Below, piece by piece: positions 8,348 through 15,998 of a DNA stretch of 21,611 bases. The stretch comes from Actinomycetota bacterium (GTDB lineage: Bacteria > Actinomycetota > Acidimicrobiia > Acidimicrobiales > Ilumatobacteraceae). Location of the stretch: the NCBI GenBank assembly GCA_005805045.1, contig SYNW01000055.1, positions 1 through 21,611 on the forward strand, given 5' to 3'. The notes under the pieces were generated by a model. The model was not told the DNA's origin. It ran no database searches and saw nothing but the letters and a program-made list of their open reading frames with translations. How positions within the stretch are numbered: the first letter of the stretch is position 1; every line of letters begins with the position of its first letter. The position numbers and the translations under genes are program-made.

Positions 8348-10011
8348 TATTTACGAATTTGAACTGGTGTGCCGAGCGCTGTCGCGTTGACGATTTCAAA
8401 GAAGTCGTTGCCTTTGTCATCGACGACGATGAATGCTGGAAAGTTTTTCACTTCGATCTTCCAGACGGCTTCCATGCCGAGTTCTTCGTATTCGAGCACT
8501 TCGACTTTGGTGATGCAGTCTTGCGCGAGGCGTGCTGCGGGGCCGCCAATTGATCCCAAATAAAAGCCGCCATGAGTTTTGCAGGCTTGCGTAACTTGCG
8601 CCGAGCGATTGCCTTTGGCCAGCATCACGAGACTGCCGCCGACGCGTTGAAATTCTTCGACGTAACCATCCATGCGGCCGGCAGTTGTCGGTCCGAAAGA
8701 ACCTGATGCGAAACCTGCAGGTGTTTTTGCTGGGCCGGCGTAGTAGACGCAATATTGCTTGAAGTAGTCGGGTAGGCCTTTGCCTGAGTCGAGACGCTCC
8801 TTGAGTTTGGCGTGCGCGAGATCGCGGGCGACGATCATCGGACCATTGAGCATGATGCGAGTTTTGACCGGATATTTCGAAAGTACGGCACGGACTTCGC
8901 TCATCGGGCGATTGAGGTCGATGTTGACGACCTCTGTTGAGAGATCTTCTTCGGAGATTTCGGGCAAAAATCTTGCCGGGTCTTGTTCGAGTTGCTCGAG
9001 AAAGATGCCGTCTTTCGTGATTTTGCCGAGTGCTTGACGGTCGGCGCTACACGAAACCGCCATCGCCACGGGGCAACTTGCGCCATGTCGCGGTAAGCGA
9101 ATGATGCGCACATCGTGGCAGAAATATTTGCCACCAAATTGTGCCCCGATACCGGTTTGTTGAGCGAGTTTGAGGACTTTGGCTTCGAGTTCGATGTCGC
9201 GAAATGCGTGGCCAGTTCGTGAGCCCTTTGTTGGCAGCGAATCTAAATATTTGGTGCTGGCGAGTTTTGCGGTTTCGACTGCATATTCGGCCGAAGTACC
9301 GCCGATCACGTGGGCACGGTGATACGGCGGGCAGGCTGAGGTGCCGAGAGTTTGCATCTTGTCAAACAACCACGGCAAAAAGACTTTCTCGTTGAGCAGG
9401 GCTTTGGTCTCTTGAAACAAATAACTTTTGTTCGCCGAGCCACCACCTTTGGCGATGAACAAGAATTTGAATTCGTCACCGTCAGTAGCGCTTATTTTTA
9501 TCTCGGCAGGGAGGTTCGTGTTGGTGTTGACCTCTTCGAACATCGTGAGTGGTGCGAGTTGGCTGTAGCGCAAGTTCGAGGTTTGGTATGTGTTGTAGAT
9601 GCCTTTGGCGATTGCTTCTTCGTCGCCGCCACCCGTGAACACGAGTTGTCCCTTTGAGGCTTTGACGATCGCCGTGCCCGTGTCTTGACACATTGGCAAC
9701 ACGCCGCCCGCACTGATGCTGGCGTTCTTCAACAAGTCGAGCGCGACGAAGCGATCATTGGCGCTGGCTTGTGGATCTTTGAGAATGTCGGCGAGTTGTT
9801 GCAGGTGTTCGGTGCGCAGCAAGTGGGCGATGTCGCGCATCGCATGCTCGGTGAGGGTCGTGATTGCGCTGGGGTCGACGCGAAGAAATGTACCTAGATT
9901 TGTTTTTTCGGTGGTGACACCTTCGCTAGAGATTTTTCGATAGATAGTTTTGTCGGGACCGAGTGGCAACAACGGCGAATTGGCGAATGGCTCGGGTTGT
10001 TTTTTTGCCAC
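8347..10011 (-). CDS. fumA: Class I fumarate hydratase (iron-sulfur)
   Basis: A 554-residue class I fumarase that interconverts fumarate and (S)-malate in the TCA cycle with an oxygen-sensitive [4Fe-4S] cluster. The cluster cysteines appear to be Cys108 (LPMCQDTGT), Cys227 (TSACPPYH) and Cys321 (AMAVSC). Each is three residues after the E. coli FumA positions 105, 224 and 318, so the protein is collinear and full length. The C-terminal domain carries GSFGPTTAGRMD. Class I fumarases can also hydrate mesaconate, of note because mesaconyl-CoA chemistry is encoded nearby. The start is GTG at 10011 with TAGCCT 6 nt upstream, implying a leaderless message. The thioredoxin-fold gene lies 26 bases upstream. 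Confidence 0.95.
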   Translation of the reverse strand: MAKKQPEPFANSPLLPLGPDKTIYRKISSEGVTTEKTNLGTFLRVDPSAITTLTEHAMRDIAHLLRTEHLQQLADILKDPQASANDRFVALDLLKNASISAGGVLPMCQDTGTAIVKASKGQLVFTGGGDEEAIAKGIYNTYQTSNLRYSQLAPLTMFEEVNTNTNLPAEIKISATDGDEFKFLFIAKGGGSANKSYLFQETKALLNEKVFLPWLFDKMQTLGTSACPPYHRAHVIGGTSAEYAVETAKLASTKYLDSLPTKGSRTGHAFRDIELEAKVLKLAQQTGIGAQFGGKYFCHDVRIIRLPRHGASCPVAMAVSCSADRQALGKITKDGIFLEQLEQDPARFLPEISEEDLSTEVVNIDLNRPMSEVRAVLSKYPVKTRIMLNGPMIVARDLAHAKLKERLDSGKGLPDYFKQYCVYYAGPAKTPAGFASGSFGPTTAGRMDGYVEEFQRVGGSLVMLAKGNRSAQVTQACKTHGGFYLGSIGGPAARLAQDCITKVEVLEYEELGMEAVWKIEVKNFPAFIVVDDKGNDFFEIVNATALGTPVQIRK

Positions 10012-10017
10012 GACTAC

Positions 10018-10023
10018 AGGCTA
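10018..10023 (-). promoter_or_regulatory. -10 element for fumarase, leaderless
   Basis: On the minus strand TAGCCT ends 6 nt before the GTG at 10011. It sits in the 26-base gap after the thioredoxin-fold gene, so fumarase could have its own promoter in addition to read-through. Confidence 0.45.
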
Positions 10024-10037
10024 TTCACAAAACCGAC

Positions 10038-10526
10038 TTAGACGAGTGCGGGAGTGCCTTTGAAAGAACCCGGGTCGCCTGCAGATGGAATGCTGGGCTT
10101 GCGCCACGAGACTACGGAGGCGATGTGTTCAGCGACACTGCTCCAGGCTTTGGCATTCCATCCTTGTGCATTGACTGGAACTGTGCCGTCGATCTGCACG
10201 TAAACAAACGCCGGAAGTTCGGTCAGCGAAAGTTGCTTCACGAATGTCCGTGATGGATCGCAGAACACGAGAAACTCATCGGCATTTGGTCCGAGAAATT
10301 CGCGCGCTTCATCTGGTGTTGCGGTGATCACGAAATTGGTGCGCACCGACGCGCCGGCAAATTGACGCAGGATGCGAACCGCAGTTGGCAGTATCCATGC
10401 GCTTTCATTGGTGAACGGGTCGAGCACGATTGAAGCGAGATGAAAAGTCGTCAGCCATTCTTCGAGTGGGCGGGCCTTGCCTTTGAGCGGCAGCAGTTGG
10501 GTATCAAGACTTGGTGAAATAATCAT
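10038..10526 (-). CDS. Conserved thioredoxin-fold-like protein
   Basis: A 162-residue protein I cannot name. The centre and end look like a peroxiredoxin/TlpA-type thioredoxin fold without a CxxC pair: TNFVITATPDEAREFLG, then EFLVFCDPSRTFVKQLSL, then LTELPAFVYVQIDGTV, where Leu-Pro would be the cis-Pro loop, then a C-terminal helix WNAKAWSSVAEHIASVV. One Cys (VFCDPS) is the only obvious thiol. I chose ATG at 10526. The frame extends 19 codons further to 10583, but that would overlap the divergent IF-2B-like gene, and TACGGT lies 8 nt before the ATG at 10526. It precedes fumarase by 26 bases, so a role near an iron-sulfur enzyme is conceivable but unproven. Confidence 0.65.
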   Translation of the reverse strand: MIISPSLDTQLLPLKGKARPLEEWLTTFHLASIVLDPFTNESAWILPTAVRILRQFAGASVRTNFVITATPDEAREFLGPNADEFLVFCDPSRTFVKQLSLTELPAFVYVQIDGTVPVNAQGWNAKAWSSVAEHIASVVSWRKPSIPSAGDPGSFKGTPALV

Positions 10527-10565
10527 CAGCAAAGACCGTAGCAAGTCGGGGGTAGCGTTTTGGAA
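10527..10565. promoter_or_regulatory. 39-base divergent leaderless promoter pair
   Basis: Between the ATG at 10526 (-) and the ATG at 10566 (+) lie two face-away hexamers: TACGGT on the minus strand (10535-10540, 8 nt spacer) and TAGCGT on the plus strand (10553-10558, 7 nt spacer). They are separated by 12 bases, so any -35 contacts for one promoter fall on or beyond the other. Confidence 0.45.
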
Positions 10566-11363
10566 ATGCACCCGATTGAGCATCTGCGATATGTCGCGCG
10601 GGCGCGTGGTGCAGACCCGGTTTCGCTGGTGCGAGAGACCGCGGCCGCGCTCAGTGGCCTAGGTCACGAGCCGGCGGGCATTGTGCTGGCGACGCGACGA
10701 ATCGTGCAACGACACCCGACCTGCGCGCCGTTGTGGTGGTTGTGCAGTCATGTGCTGGGTGCGCTTGACCCGTTTTTGACGCTGCGAGATTGCGAAAACG
10801 AAATCAAAAACGATGCGACGATAAAAAATTTACGCGACGCGGTGCCGCAAGATGCTGTTGTTTGTGTTGTGGGTTGGCCGACGGCGGTGTTGCACGCGTT
10901 GGCGTCGCGTGGTGATGTAAAAATCTTCGTGGTTGAGAGCAACGGTGACGGTGATGCTGCCGTGGAGCGGCTCGCGACGATGAATGTCGACGCAACGCTG
11001 GTGCAATTCGAAGAACTTTCGCGAGTAGTCGGTGGTTGCGATGTAGTCATCGTCGAAGCGTTGGCTGCAGGACCGACTGATGTTTTGTGTAGTGCTGGAA
11101 GCCACGGAGTTGCTGCACTGGCGTATTGCTTGCAAAAGCCAGTGTGGTTGGTGACGGCATGTGGCACCAGATTGCCCGCTGCATTATGGACAGCGATGGT
11201 TGCTGGCGCAAGCACGAGTTCGACCGCGAGTGATGTTGACGTTTTTTCGGCGACTTTGTTTTCGCGGGTGATCTCTAAACATGGGGTGAGCGACGATTTA
11301 TCACAACCATTCGTCGCTGAGTGCCCACCCACAACTGAGCTGCTGCGCCACAGCGCGATGTAA
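10566..11363 (+). CDS. eIF-2B/R15P isomerase-like protein
   Basis: A 265-residue protein resembling the eIF-2B alpha/beta/delta superfamily, which includes methylthioribose-1-phosphate and ribose-1,5-bisphosphate isomerases. The supporting region is CDVVIVEALAAGPTDVLCSA followed by GSHGVAALAYCLQKPVWLV and TACGTRLP. It corresponds to the family block in which a buried Asp/Glu precedes a G-[ST]-x-x-[AVL] turn and a helix, then a strand before a basic loop. An upstream Rossmann-type strand reads VVCVVGWPTAVLHAL. The N-terminal ~85 residues are helical and weakly conserved. The catalytic Cys and Asp of the isomerases are not confidently placed, so it may be a non-catalytic or sugar-phosphate-sensing member. 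ATG at 10566 is preferred over TTG at 10560. Confidence 0.6.
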   Translation: MHPIEHLRYVARARGADPVSLVRETAAALSGLGHEPAGIVLATRRIVQRHPTCAPLWWLCSHVLGALDPFLTLRDCENEIKNDATIKNLRDAVPQDAVVCVVGWPTAVLHALASRGDVKIFVVESNGDGDAAVERLATMNVDATLVQFEELSRVVGGCDVVIVEALAAGPTDVLCSAGSHGVAALAYCLQKPVWLVTACGTRLPAALWTAMVAGASTSSTASDVDVFSATLFSRVISKHGVSDDLSQPFVAECPPTTELLRHSAM

Positions 11364-11385
11364 TCGCGCTCGCGACTAGGCGATG

Positions 11386-11391
11386 TAGAAT
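11386..11391 (+). promoter_or_regulatory. -10 element for CoA ester lyase, leaderless
   Basis: TAGAAT (5 of 6 to TATAAT) ends 6 nt before ATG 11398, the spacing expected if transcription begins at the start codon. It supports ATG 11398 over the in-frame TTG 11392, which would lie upstream of the transcript start. Confidence 0.6.
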
Positions 11392-11397
11392 TTGAGT

Positions 11398-12333
11398 ATG
11401 TCAGCACGCTCACGAGACCTGCCCCGTCGCTCTTGTTTATCAATCCCGGGATCTTCAGAAAAAATGATGGGCAAAGGTCCGGGCATCGCCGCCGACATGG
11501 TGTTCTTGGATCTCGAAGACGCAGTTGCACCAAAAGAAAAAGAAGCATCACGAGCGCGAGTTGCGACTGCGATTCGTTCTCAAGATTGGGGCGACAAGGT
11601 TCTTTGTGTTCGCGTCAATGACTGGAGCACAAAGTGGACGGCATTTGACATTATCGAAGTAGTCGCAGGTGCGGGCGAGCGGCTTGACGAAATTATGTTG
11701 CCAAAAGTAGAAACCGCATCCCAGATCGTGGCGACAGATTTATTGCTGCGTCAAGTCGAAATCGCCAATGGTTTACCAGTCGGTCATATCGGCATTGAAG
11801 CCCAAATCGAAACTGCTCGCGGATTAATTAACGTAGAAGAAATTTGTGCGGCGAGTTCGCGACTTGAGACGATAATTTTTGGGCCGGCCGACTTTGCGGC
11901 GAGTATGGAAATGCCGGTGCTCACGGGTGGCGTGCAGATTGCCGAATATCCTGGTGATCATTTTCATTATGTGTTTTCAAAGATCTTGATGGCTGGTCGT
12001 GCGAACGGACTGCAAGTGATCGACGGTCCTTACCTATATATACGCGACTCAGAAGGCTTCAAGAACTATTGCCAGCGAACGCGAACGCTTGGCTACGACG
12101 GCAAGTGGGCGTTACATCCAGATCAGGTTGCGATCTTGAACGAAGTTTTTTCACCGACCCAAGAACAATTTGATCGCGCTTGGGCGATTTTGGACGCATA
12201 TTCATCTGCTACAGAAGGTGAAGGCAAAGGCGCCGTGATGTTTGGTGACGAAATGATTGACGAAGCGAGTCGCAAGATGGCGTTGAAATTTATTTCGCGA
12301 GGCAGTCGCGCTGGTCTGAAGCGCAGCAAGTAA
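11398..12333 (+). CDS. mcl: CoA ester lyase, malyl-CoA lyase type
   Basis: A 311-residue HpcH/HpaI-CitE superfamily lyase. Landmarks with ATG as residue 1 are FLDLEDAV at 36-43, VRVNDW with Arg72 (acyl-CoA/carboxylate contact), MLPKVE at 100-105, the magnesium ligands Glu138 in EAQIETARG and Asp165 in FGPADFAAS, and ALHPDQV toward the end. The length and the ~100-residue C-terminal extension fit L-malyl-CoA/beta-methylmalyl-CoA lyase, which splits beta-methylmalyl-CoA to glyoxylate and propionyl-CoA. They fit the shorter citrate lyase beta subunit poorly. The nearby methylsuccinyl-CoA dehydrogenase and MaoC hydratase support the ethylmalonyl-CoA pathway. A citramalyl-CoA lyase role is the main alternative. 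Confidence 0.83.
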   Translation: MSARSRDLPRRSCLSIPGSSEKMMGKGPGIAADMVFLDLEDAVAPKEKEASRARVATAIRSQDWGDKVLCVRVNDWSTKWTAFDIIEVVAGAGERLDEIMLPKVETASQIVATDLLLRQVEIANGLPVGHIGIEAQIETARGLINVEEICAASSRLETIIFGPADFAASMEMPVLTGGVQIAEYPGDHFHYVFSKILMAGRANGLQVIDGPYLYIRDSEGFKNYCQRTRTLGYDGKWALHPDQVAILNEVFSPTQEQFDRAWAILDAYSSATEGEGKGAVMFGDEMIDEASRKMALKFISRGSRAGLKRSK

Positions 12334-12349
12334 TTTCGCACTTCAAAAT

Positions 12350-12355
12350 TACGGT
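12350..12355 (+). promoter_or_regulatory. Possible -10 element for HAD gene
   Basis: TACGGT ends 9 nt before ATG 12365. It is the same hexamer as proposed for the gene starting at 10526. The 31-base gap to the lyase gene also allows read-through. Confidence 0.35.
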
Positions 12356-12364
12356 CACAGTTTT

Positions 12365-13072
12365 ATGACGAAACGTTTTGATGCCTTGTTGTTCGATGCG
12401 GGTGGCGTGTTCGTTGTGCCCGACCCGTTGACGACCGGCATGGTGCTTGAGCCATTTGGTGGCACGACGAGCCTCGGTGCGCTGGTGCGTTGCCACTATG
12501 CAGGCATGGCGGCAATCGACGGGGCGACAGCTTCGCAGGCTGCTGGCTCAATCGATCAAGTTTCTTGGGTTTCGTATCGCCAGGCGTATGCCCGTGAAGC
12601 GGGGGTGCCAGATAAAAAAGTAAATGATGCAGCCGGGGCACTATTGAAGGTCTTTTCTGCGTTCTTGTGGCGCTTTCCGTTGCATGAATCAGTGGCTGGG
12701 TTGTGGAGGTTGCACTTGTTGGGTGTGCGAATCGGCATTGTGTCAAATGCCAGCGGTCAGATCGAGCGCACCTTGGCCAACGAAAATGTTTGTCAAGTCG
12801 GCGATGGTTCTGGCGTGCCAGTTTTGATCGTGACGGACTCTCATGTAGTTGGTGTTGCAAAACCCGAGCCACAAATTTTCGACGAAGCGATTGCGGTGAT
12901 GAACGTGCCACGAGAAAGAATTGCCTATATCGGCGATTCATTCGTCAACGATGTGGGTGGGGCACGCAACGCTGGTTTGAGTCCGTTATTGCTTGATCCG
13001 TTTGGGTTTCACCTCGATAAAGATTGTGAACGAATCGAGAGTCTGCACGATCTCGTGCGCTTCGTAACCTAG
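12365..13072 (+). CDS. HAD-superfamily hydrolase
   Basis: A 235-residue HAD subfamily IA-like protein. Motif I is LLFDAGGVF with nucleophile Asp11. The second Asp of the classical DxD, which acts as general acid in phosphatases, is Gly13. Motif II is IVSNAS, motif III the Lys of AKPEPQIF, and motif IV IGDSFVNDV. A helical cap lies between motifs I and II at about 25-105. DAGG-type members exist and some HAD enzymes without the second Asp are dehalogenases (DxY) or phosphonatases, so phosphatase activity is not assured. It lies 31 bases downstream of the CoA ester lyase on the same strand and converges on the methylsuccinyl-CoA dehydrogenase gene with 13 bases between stops. Confidence 0.85.
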   Translation: MTKRFDALLFDAGGVFVVPDPLTTGMVLEPFGGTTSLGALVRCHYAGMAAIDGATASQAAGSIDQVSWVSYRQAYAREAGVPDKKVNDAAGALLKVFSAFLWRFPLHESVAGLWRLHLLGVRIGIVSNASGQIERTLANENVCQVGDGSGVPVLIVTDSHVVGVAKPEPQIFDEAIAVMNVPRERIAYIGDSFVNDVGGARNAGLSPLLLDPFGFHLDKDCERIESLHDLVRFVT

Positions 13073-13085
13073 TTTTTGAGGTCGT

Positions 13086-14690
13086 TTACTTTGCCGTTTC
13101 GACAAGTTTGCGAGCGATAACTTTTAGGCACAGAGTTTCGTCTGCTCCTTCAAAAATGCTCAACACTCGGGCATCAACGAACAAGCGACTGACCGAATAT
13201 TCTTCGGCGTAGCCGTAGCCCCCGTGAATTTGCATCGCTTCGCGCGTGACCCATTCTGCGGCTTTGCAAACATAAGCCTTGACCAAACTCGCTTCCATTG
13301 AGCCTTGACCTTTGCCCATGAGTTTGGCGACGGCATAACTGAATTGGCGCGAACCTTGAATGATGACCGCCATGCGACCGAGTTTGGCCTGAATGATTTG
13401 ATATTCGCCGATGTTTTTGCCGAACGACTTTCTATTTTGCGCATAGTCGCGCGCTGCTTCGTATGCTGCTTGCATCACACCGACAGCACGGGCGGCGGTT
13501 TGCAGACGGCCATTTTCGAAGCCTTCCATTTGATAGTAAAAACCTTTGCCGAGGCCGGCTGTCTCGCCGATCAGGTGATCGGCGGGCACCCACCAATTCT
13601 CGATCGCTATTTCGTAGGAGTGCATGCCGCGGTAACCGATTGTGTCGATCGGGCGACCTTCCATGCGGCCGCCTGACGGCTGAGTGAAAACAAAACCGTG
13701 CGCTTCGCCACGGGGTTTGGGCACGATCAGGACGCTTAATCCTTTGTGTGTTTTTGTGCGATCTGGATCGGTGCGCGCTAAGAGCATCAAAACATTCGAG
13801 CGAGCAGCGAATGTGCACCAAGTTTTTACGCCGTTGATGACGTAGCCGTCTCTATGGTCTTGTTTCGCCGCGACCGCCGTAGTTTTGATCGATGCAACAT
13901 CGCTGCCATAGTCGGGCTCGGTGACGGCCACTGCAACCATCACTTCGGCGGTGGCAAGTTTTGGTAGCCACTCATGTTTTTGTGCTTCGGTACCGCCTTT
14001 GACGAGCGCACGGGTGAGAATTTCAGGGCGAGTGATCAATGATCCGCCGATGCCAAGTGATGCTCGCGAGAGTTCTTCGGTGGCGATGCAACTTGCCATG
14101 TATTCTCCGTCTCCACCTTCGCTGAAGCCGCCGTATTCGCTGGGGATGGAAAGACCAAACGCACCGATCTCGGCGAGACCCGAAATGATTTCTTCGGGTA
14201 CGTCAAGGTTTTCGCGGTGCACGTGTTCGGCGTGTGGTGCAATTACTTTGCTGGCAAAACCACGGAATGTGTCTTGCACCATTTCGTAATCATCGTCCAA
14301 ATGTCTGGGTCCAGGAGTGTTAGCCAGCGAAGATAGAAATTCTGGCGTGCGATATTTTTGAACGAAGTCGTGAGAGTCGACGAGCGTTGACGAGTCGACG
14401 CCCCAAAGTTTTTCGCGGCCGATTAATCGCGTGATCAGATCGTGCACCATGTCGGCGACAAACCCGCAAGTGAGTTGCGCTTCAAGTTCGCCTTTTGCGC
14501 CGTAGTCGAGCATCGAGCGGGCAGTCTCGACTGCGGCGCTCGCATGCGCAAGGTCGTAGGCGAGAACTTGTTGTGTGTCTGGGCCGCCCGTAGTGGCGAG
14601 CGTGCGCACACCTTTGCCGACTATTGCATCAGCAACTTTGATCGCATGCGCCGCGACTACTAGATCTGCAGCGCTTGTTGAAACCGACAT
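13086..14690 (-). CDS. mcd: (2S)-methylsuccinyl-CoA dehydrogenase
   Basis: A 534-residue flavoprotein of the acyl-CoA dehydrogenase family. Ordinary members have about 380 residues. The extra ~135-residue helical N-terminal domain (before RHLDDDYEMVQDTF) is characteristic of Mcd, which oxidises (2S)-methylsuccinyl-CoA to mesaconyl-CoA in the ethylmalonyl-CoA pathway. The dehydrogenase core shows SIPSEYGGF, VAVTEPDYGSDV (FAD/substrate site), GRLQTAARAVG, QIHGGYGYAEEY and, near the end, SIFEGADETL. There Glu514 aligns with the catalytic base of the YEGT motif. It starts with ATG at 14690, preceded by a good promoter. Isovaleryl- or generic FadE activity is less likely because of the N-terminal domain. 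The electron acceptor, normally ETF, is encoded elsewhere. Confidence 0.82.
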   Translation of the reverse strand: MSVSTSAADLVVAAHAIKVADAIVGKGVRTLATTGGPDTQQVLAYDLAHASAAVETARSMLDYGAKGELEAQLTCGFVADMVHDLITRLIGREKLWGVDSSTLVDSHDFVQKYRTPEFLSSLANTPGPRHLDDDYEMVQDTFRGFASKVIAPHAEHVHRENLDVPEEIISGLAEIGAFGLSIPSEYGGFSEGGDGEYMASCIATEELSRASLGIGGSLITRPEILTRALVKGGTEAQKHEWLPKLATAEVMVAVAVTEPDYGSDVASIKTTAVAAKQDHRDGYVINGVKTWCTFAARSNVLMLLARTDPDRTKTHKGLSVLIVPKPRGEAHGFVFTQPSGGRMEGRPIDTIGYRGMHSYEIAIENWWVPADHLIGETAGLGKGFYYQMEGFENGRLQTAARAVGVMQAAYEAARDYAQNRKSFGKNIGEYQIIQAKLGRMAVIIQGSRQFSYAVAKLMGKGQGSMEASLVKAYVCKAAEWVTREAMQIHGGYGYAEEYSVSRLFVDARVLSIFEGADETLCLKVIARKLVETAK

Positions 14691-14749
14691 AACCTCAAAC
14701 GCTACTTAGGTGCACCAAAATTGTCACCATCAAGCCGTAATATGGGCAG
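14691..14749. promoter_or_regulatory. Divergent promoters, mcd and flippase-like gene
   Basis: For mcd (-): GTGACA at 14722-14727 and TAGCGT at 14699-14704 are 17 bases apart, and the hexamer ends 8 nt before the ATG. For the flippase-like gene (+): TAATAT at 14738-14743 ends exactly 6 nt before ATG 14750. Both starts lack a Shine-Dalgarno and are predicted leaderless. The mcd -35 lies 10 bases from the other gene's -10, so the two promoters may compete or share a regulator. Confidence 0.6.
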
Positions 14750-15988
14750 ATGAATGGCGCCCCCCAGCGACGTAGGTCTAGTGGCTTGCGTTCAACTTTT
14801 CGGTGGGCGAAGTGGCCGATCTTTCTGTTGGTGTTTTGGCTGTTTATTTTGCCAATTGTGCCAGGTTTCGGCGATGCGCTGAGCAAACTCAGCGAAGTTA
14901 AATCATCCTGGTTATTGCTGGGTGTAGCCCTTGAGTTTGCGGCGCTGTTTTGTTATTCGATGTTGACTCATGTTGCTTTGGGTCAGGATGCCGACAAAGT
15001 GAACATTTTCACACTATTTCGAATTCAGTTGTCGACGCGATCGCTCGGCAGTTTGGTGCCTGGTGGGTCGGCGGCGAGCAATGCATTGGGATTTAGATTA
15101 ATGACTTTGGCCGGCGCAAGCGGTCGGGACGCAGGTTTCGCGTTGGCGACGGCCGGTGTTGGTTCTGCGGTTGTGCTGAACATCATTTTGTGGGTTGCGC
15201 TGATTGTGTCGATTCCTGGTCAAGGCGTCAATGCGTTTTACGGCGTCGCAGCAATTTTTGGCGTGATAGTGATGTTGTTGGCAGGCGGTGTTGTTCTCGG
15301 GTTGGTTGACCATGAGGGAAGAGCGGAACGAGTAACGCGATCTCTAGCAAAGCGACTGCGATTTGATCCGGACAAGGCCGGCGAAGTCGCGGTGCATCTC
15401 GGCGAAAGGTTGCGCGGTCTTGCCAATGAGCCAAAACTTTTGCGCCGAGTGTTGATGTGGTCACTTTTGAATTGGGGCCTAGACATCGTGGCACTTTTTG
15501 TTTTTATTCGAGCGTTTGGTGGATCGGTCGATATCACCGGACTTGTGATCTCGTTTGGTCTGGCAAATATTTTTGCGTCAATACCGATTACTCCGGGTGG
15601 GCTCGGCATTGTTGAGGGCATTTACATTCCGTCGCTTGTCGGTTTTGGTTTGTCAACGACGACCGCAACCGTGAGTGTCTTGAGTTATCGATTGGTTCAG
15701 TTTTGGTTGCCGATGCTTGTCGGTGGCGTGTGTTATGTGTCGTTGCGCTTCGGAAAGTTTGCCCTGCAACAAGCCAGCGAGTTGAAGTCGTTGCAGCGAT
15801 ACGCGGTGGCTGGCAACAAGGAACGCACCAGTCGCTATGAGTGGGCTGAGCGCAATGCAACCACCGACCGAACTCGTGAGATTCCGTTGCCGAAGTATGA
15901 CCCGAGATACGGTTTGGCAGATACAGATGAGTTGCCTGTTACTCGCGATATCAAAGATTCGCGCAAAGATCGCCGTAGCGGCAATTAG
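14750..15988 (+). CDS. LPG synthase TM-domain (YbhN/UPF0104) protein
   Basis: A 412-residue polytopic membrane protein of the lysylphosphatidylglycerol-synthase transmembrane family (PF03706-like). It has a basic N-terminus (RRRSSGLRS), about 8 hydrophobic segments between residues 20 and 345, STRSLGSLVPGGSAASNALG at about 95-114, and the family signature NIFASIPITPGGLGIVEG near 278-295. A hydrophilic charged tail of roughly 65 residues follows. These proteins act as lipid flippases or membrane anchors of MprF-like enzymes. The aminoacyl-transferase domain of MprF is absent here, so lysyl-PG synthesis is unlikely and lipid or lipid-linked precursor translocation is only inferred. The MaoC gene begins 10 bases after its stop. 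Confidence 0.8.
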   Translation: MNGAPQRRRSSGLRSTFRWAKWPIFLLVFWLFILPIVPGFGDALSKLSEVKSSWLLLGVALEFAALFCYSMLTHVALGQDADKVNIFTLFRIQLSTRSLGSLVPGGSAASNALGFRLMTLAGASGRDAGFALATAGVGSAVVLNIILWVALIVSIPGQGVNAFYGVAAIFGVIVMLLAGGVVLGLVDHEGRAERVTRSLAKRLRFDPDKAGEVAVHLGERLRGLANEPKLLRRVLMWSLLNWGLDIVALFVFIRAFGGSVDITGLVISFGLANIFASIPITPGGLGIVEGIYIPSLVGFGLSTTTATVSVLSYRLVQFWLPMLVGGVCYVSLRFGKFALQQASELKSLQRYAVAGNKERTSRYEWAERNATTDRTREIPLPKYDPRYGLADTDELPVTRDIKDSRKDRRSGN

Positions 15989-15991
15989 CGT
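15986..15991 (+). promoter_or_regulatory. Possible -10 for MaoC gene, over the flippase stop
   Basis: TAGCGT, whose first three bases are the upstream stop codon, ends 7 nt before GTG 15999. The hexamer is identical to that of mcd. No matching -35 was seen, so chance is possible. Confidence 0.35.
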
Positions 15992-15998
15992 GTAAGCC

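Noticed and set aside
10748..11551. 267-residue minus-strand ORF over the IF-2B-like gene and lyase start
   Set aside because: It crosses two genes and a promoter, and its Ser/Thr-rich composition has no family pattern.
12363..12941. 192-residue minus-strand ORF over the HAD gene
   Set aside because: Low-complexity His/Arg/Pro composition; all HAD motifs lie on the plus strand.
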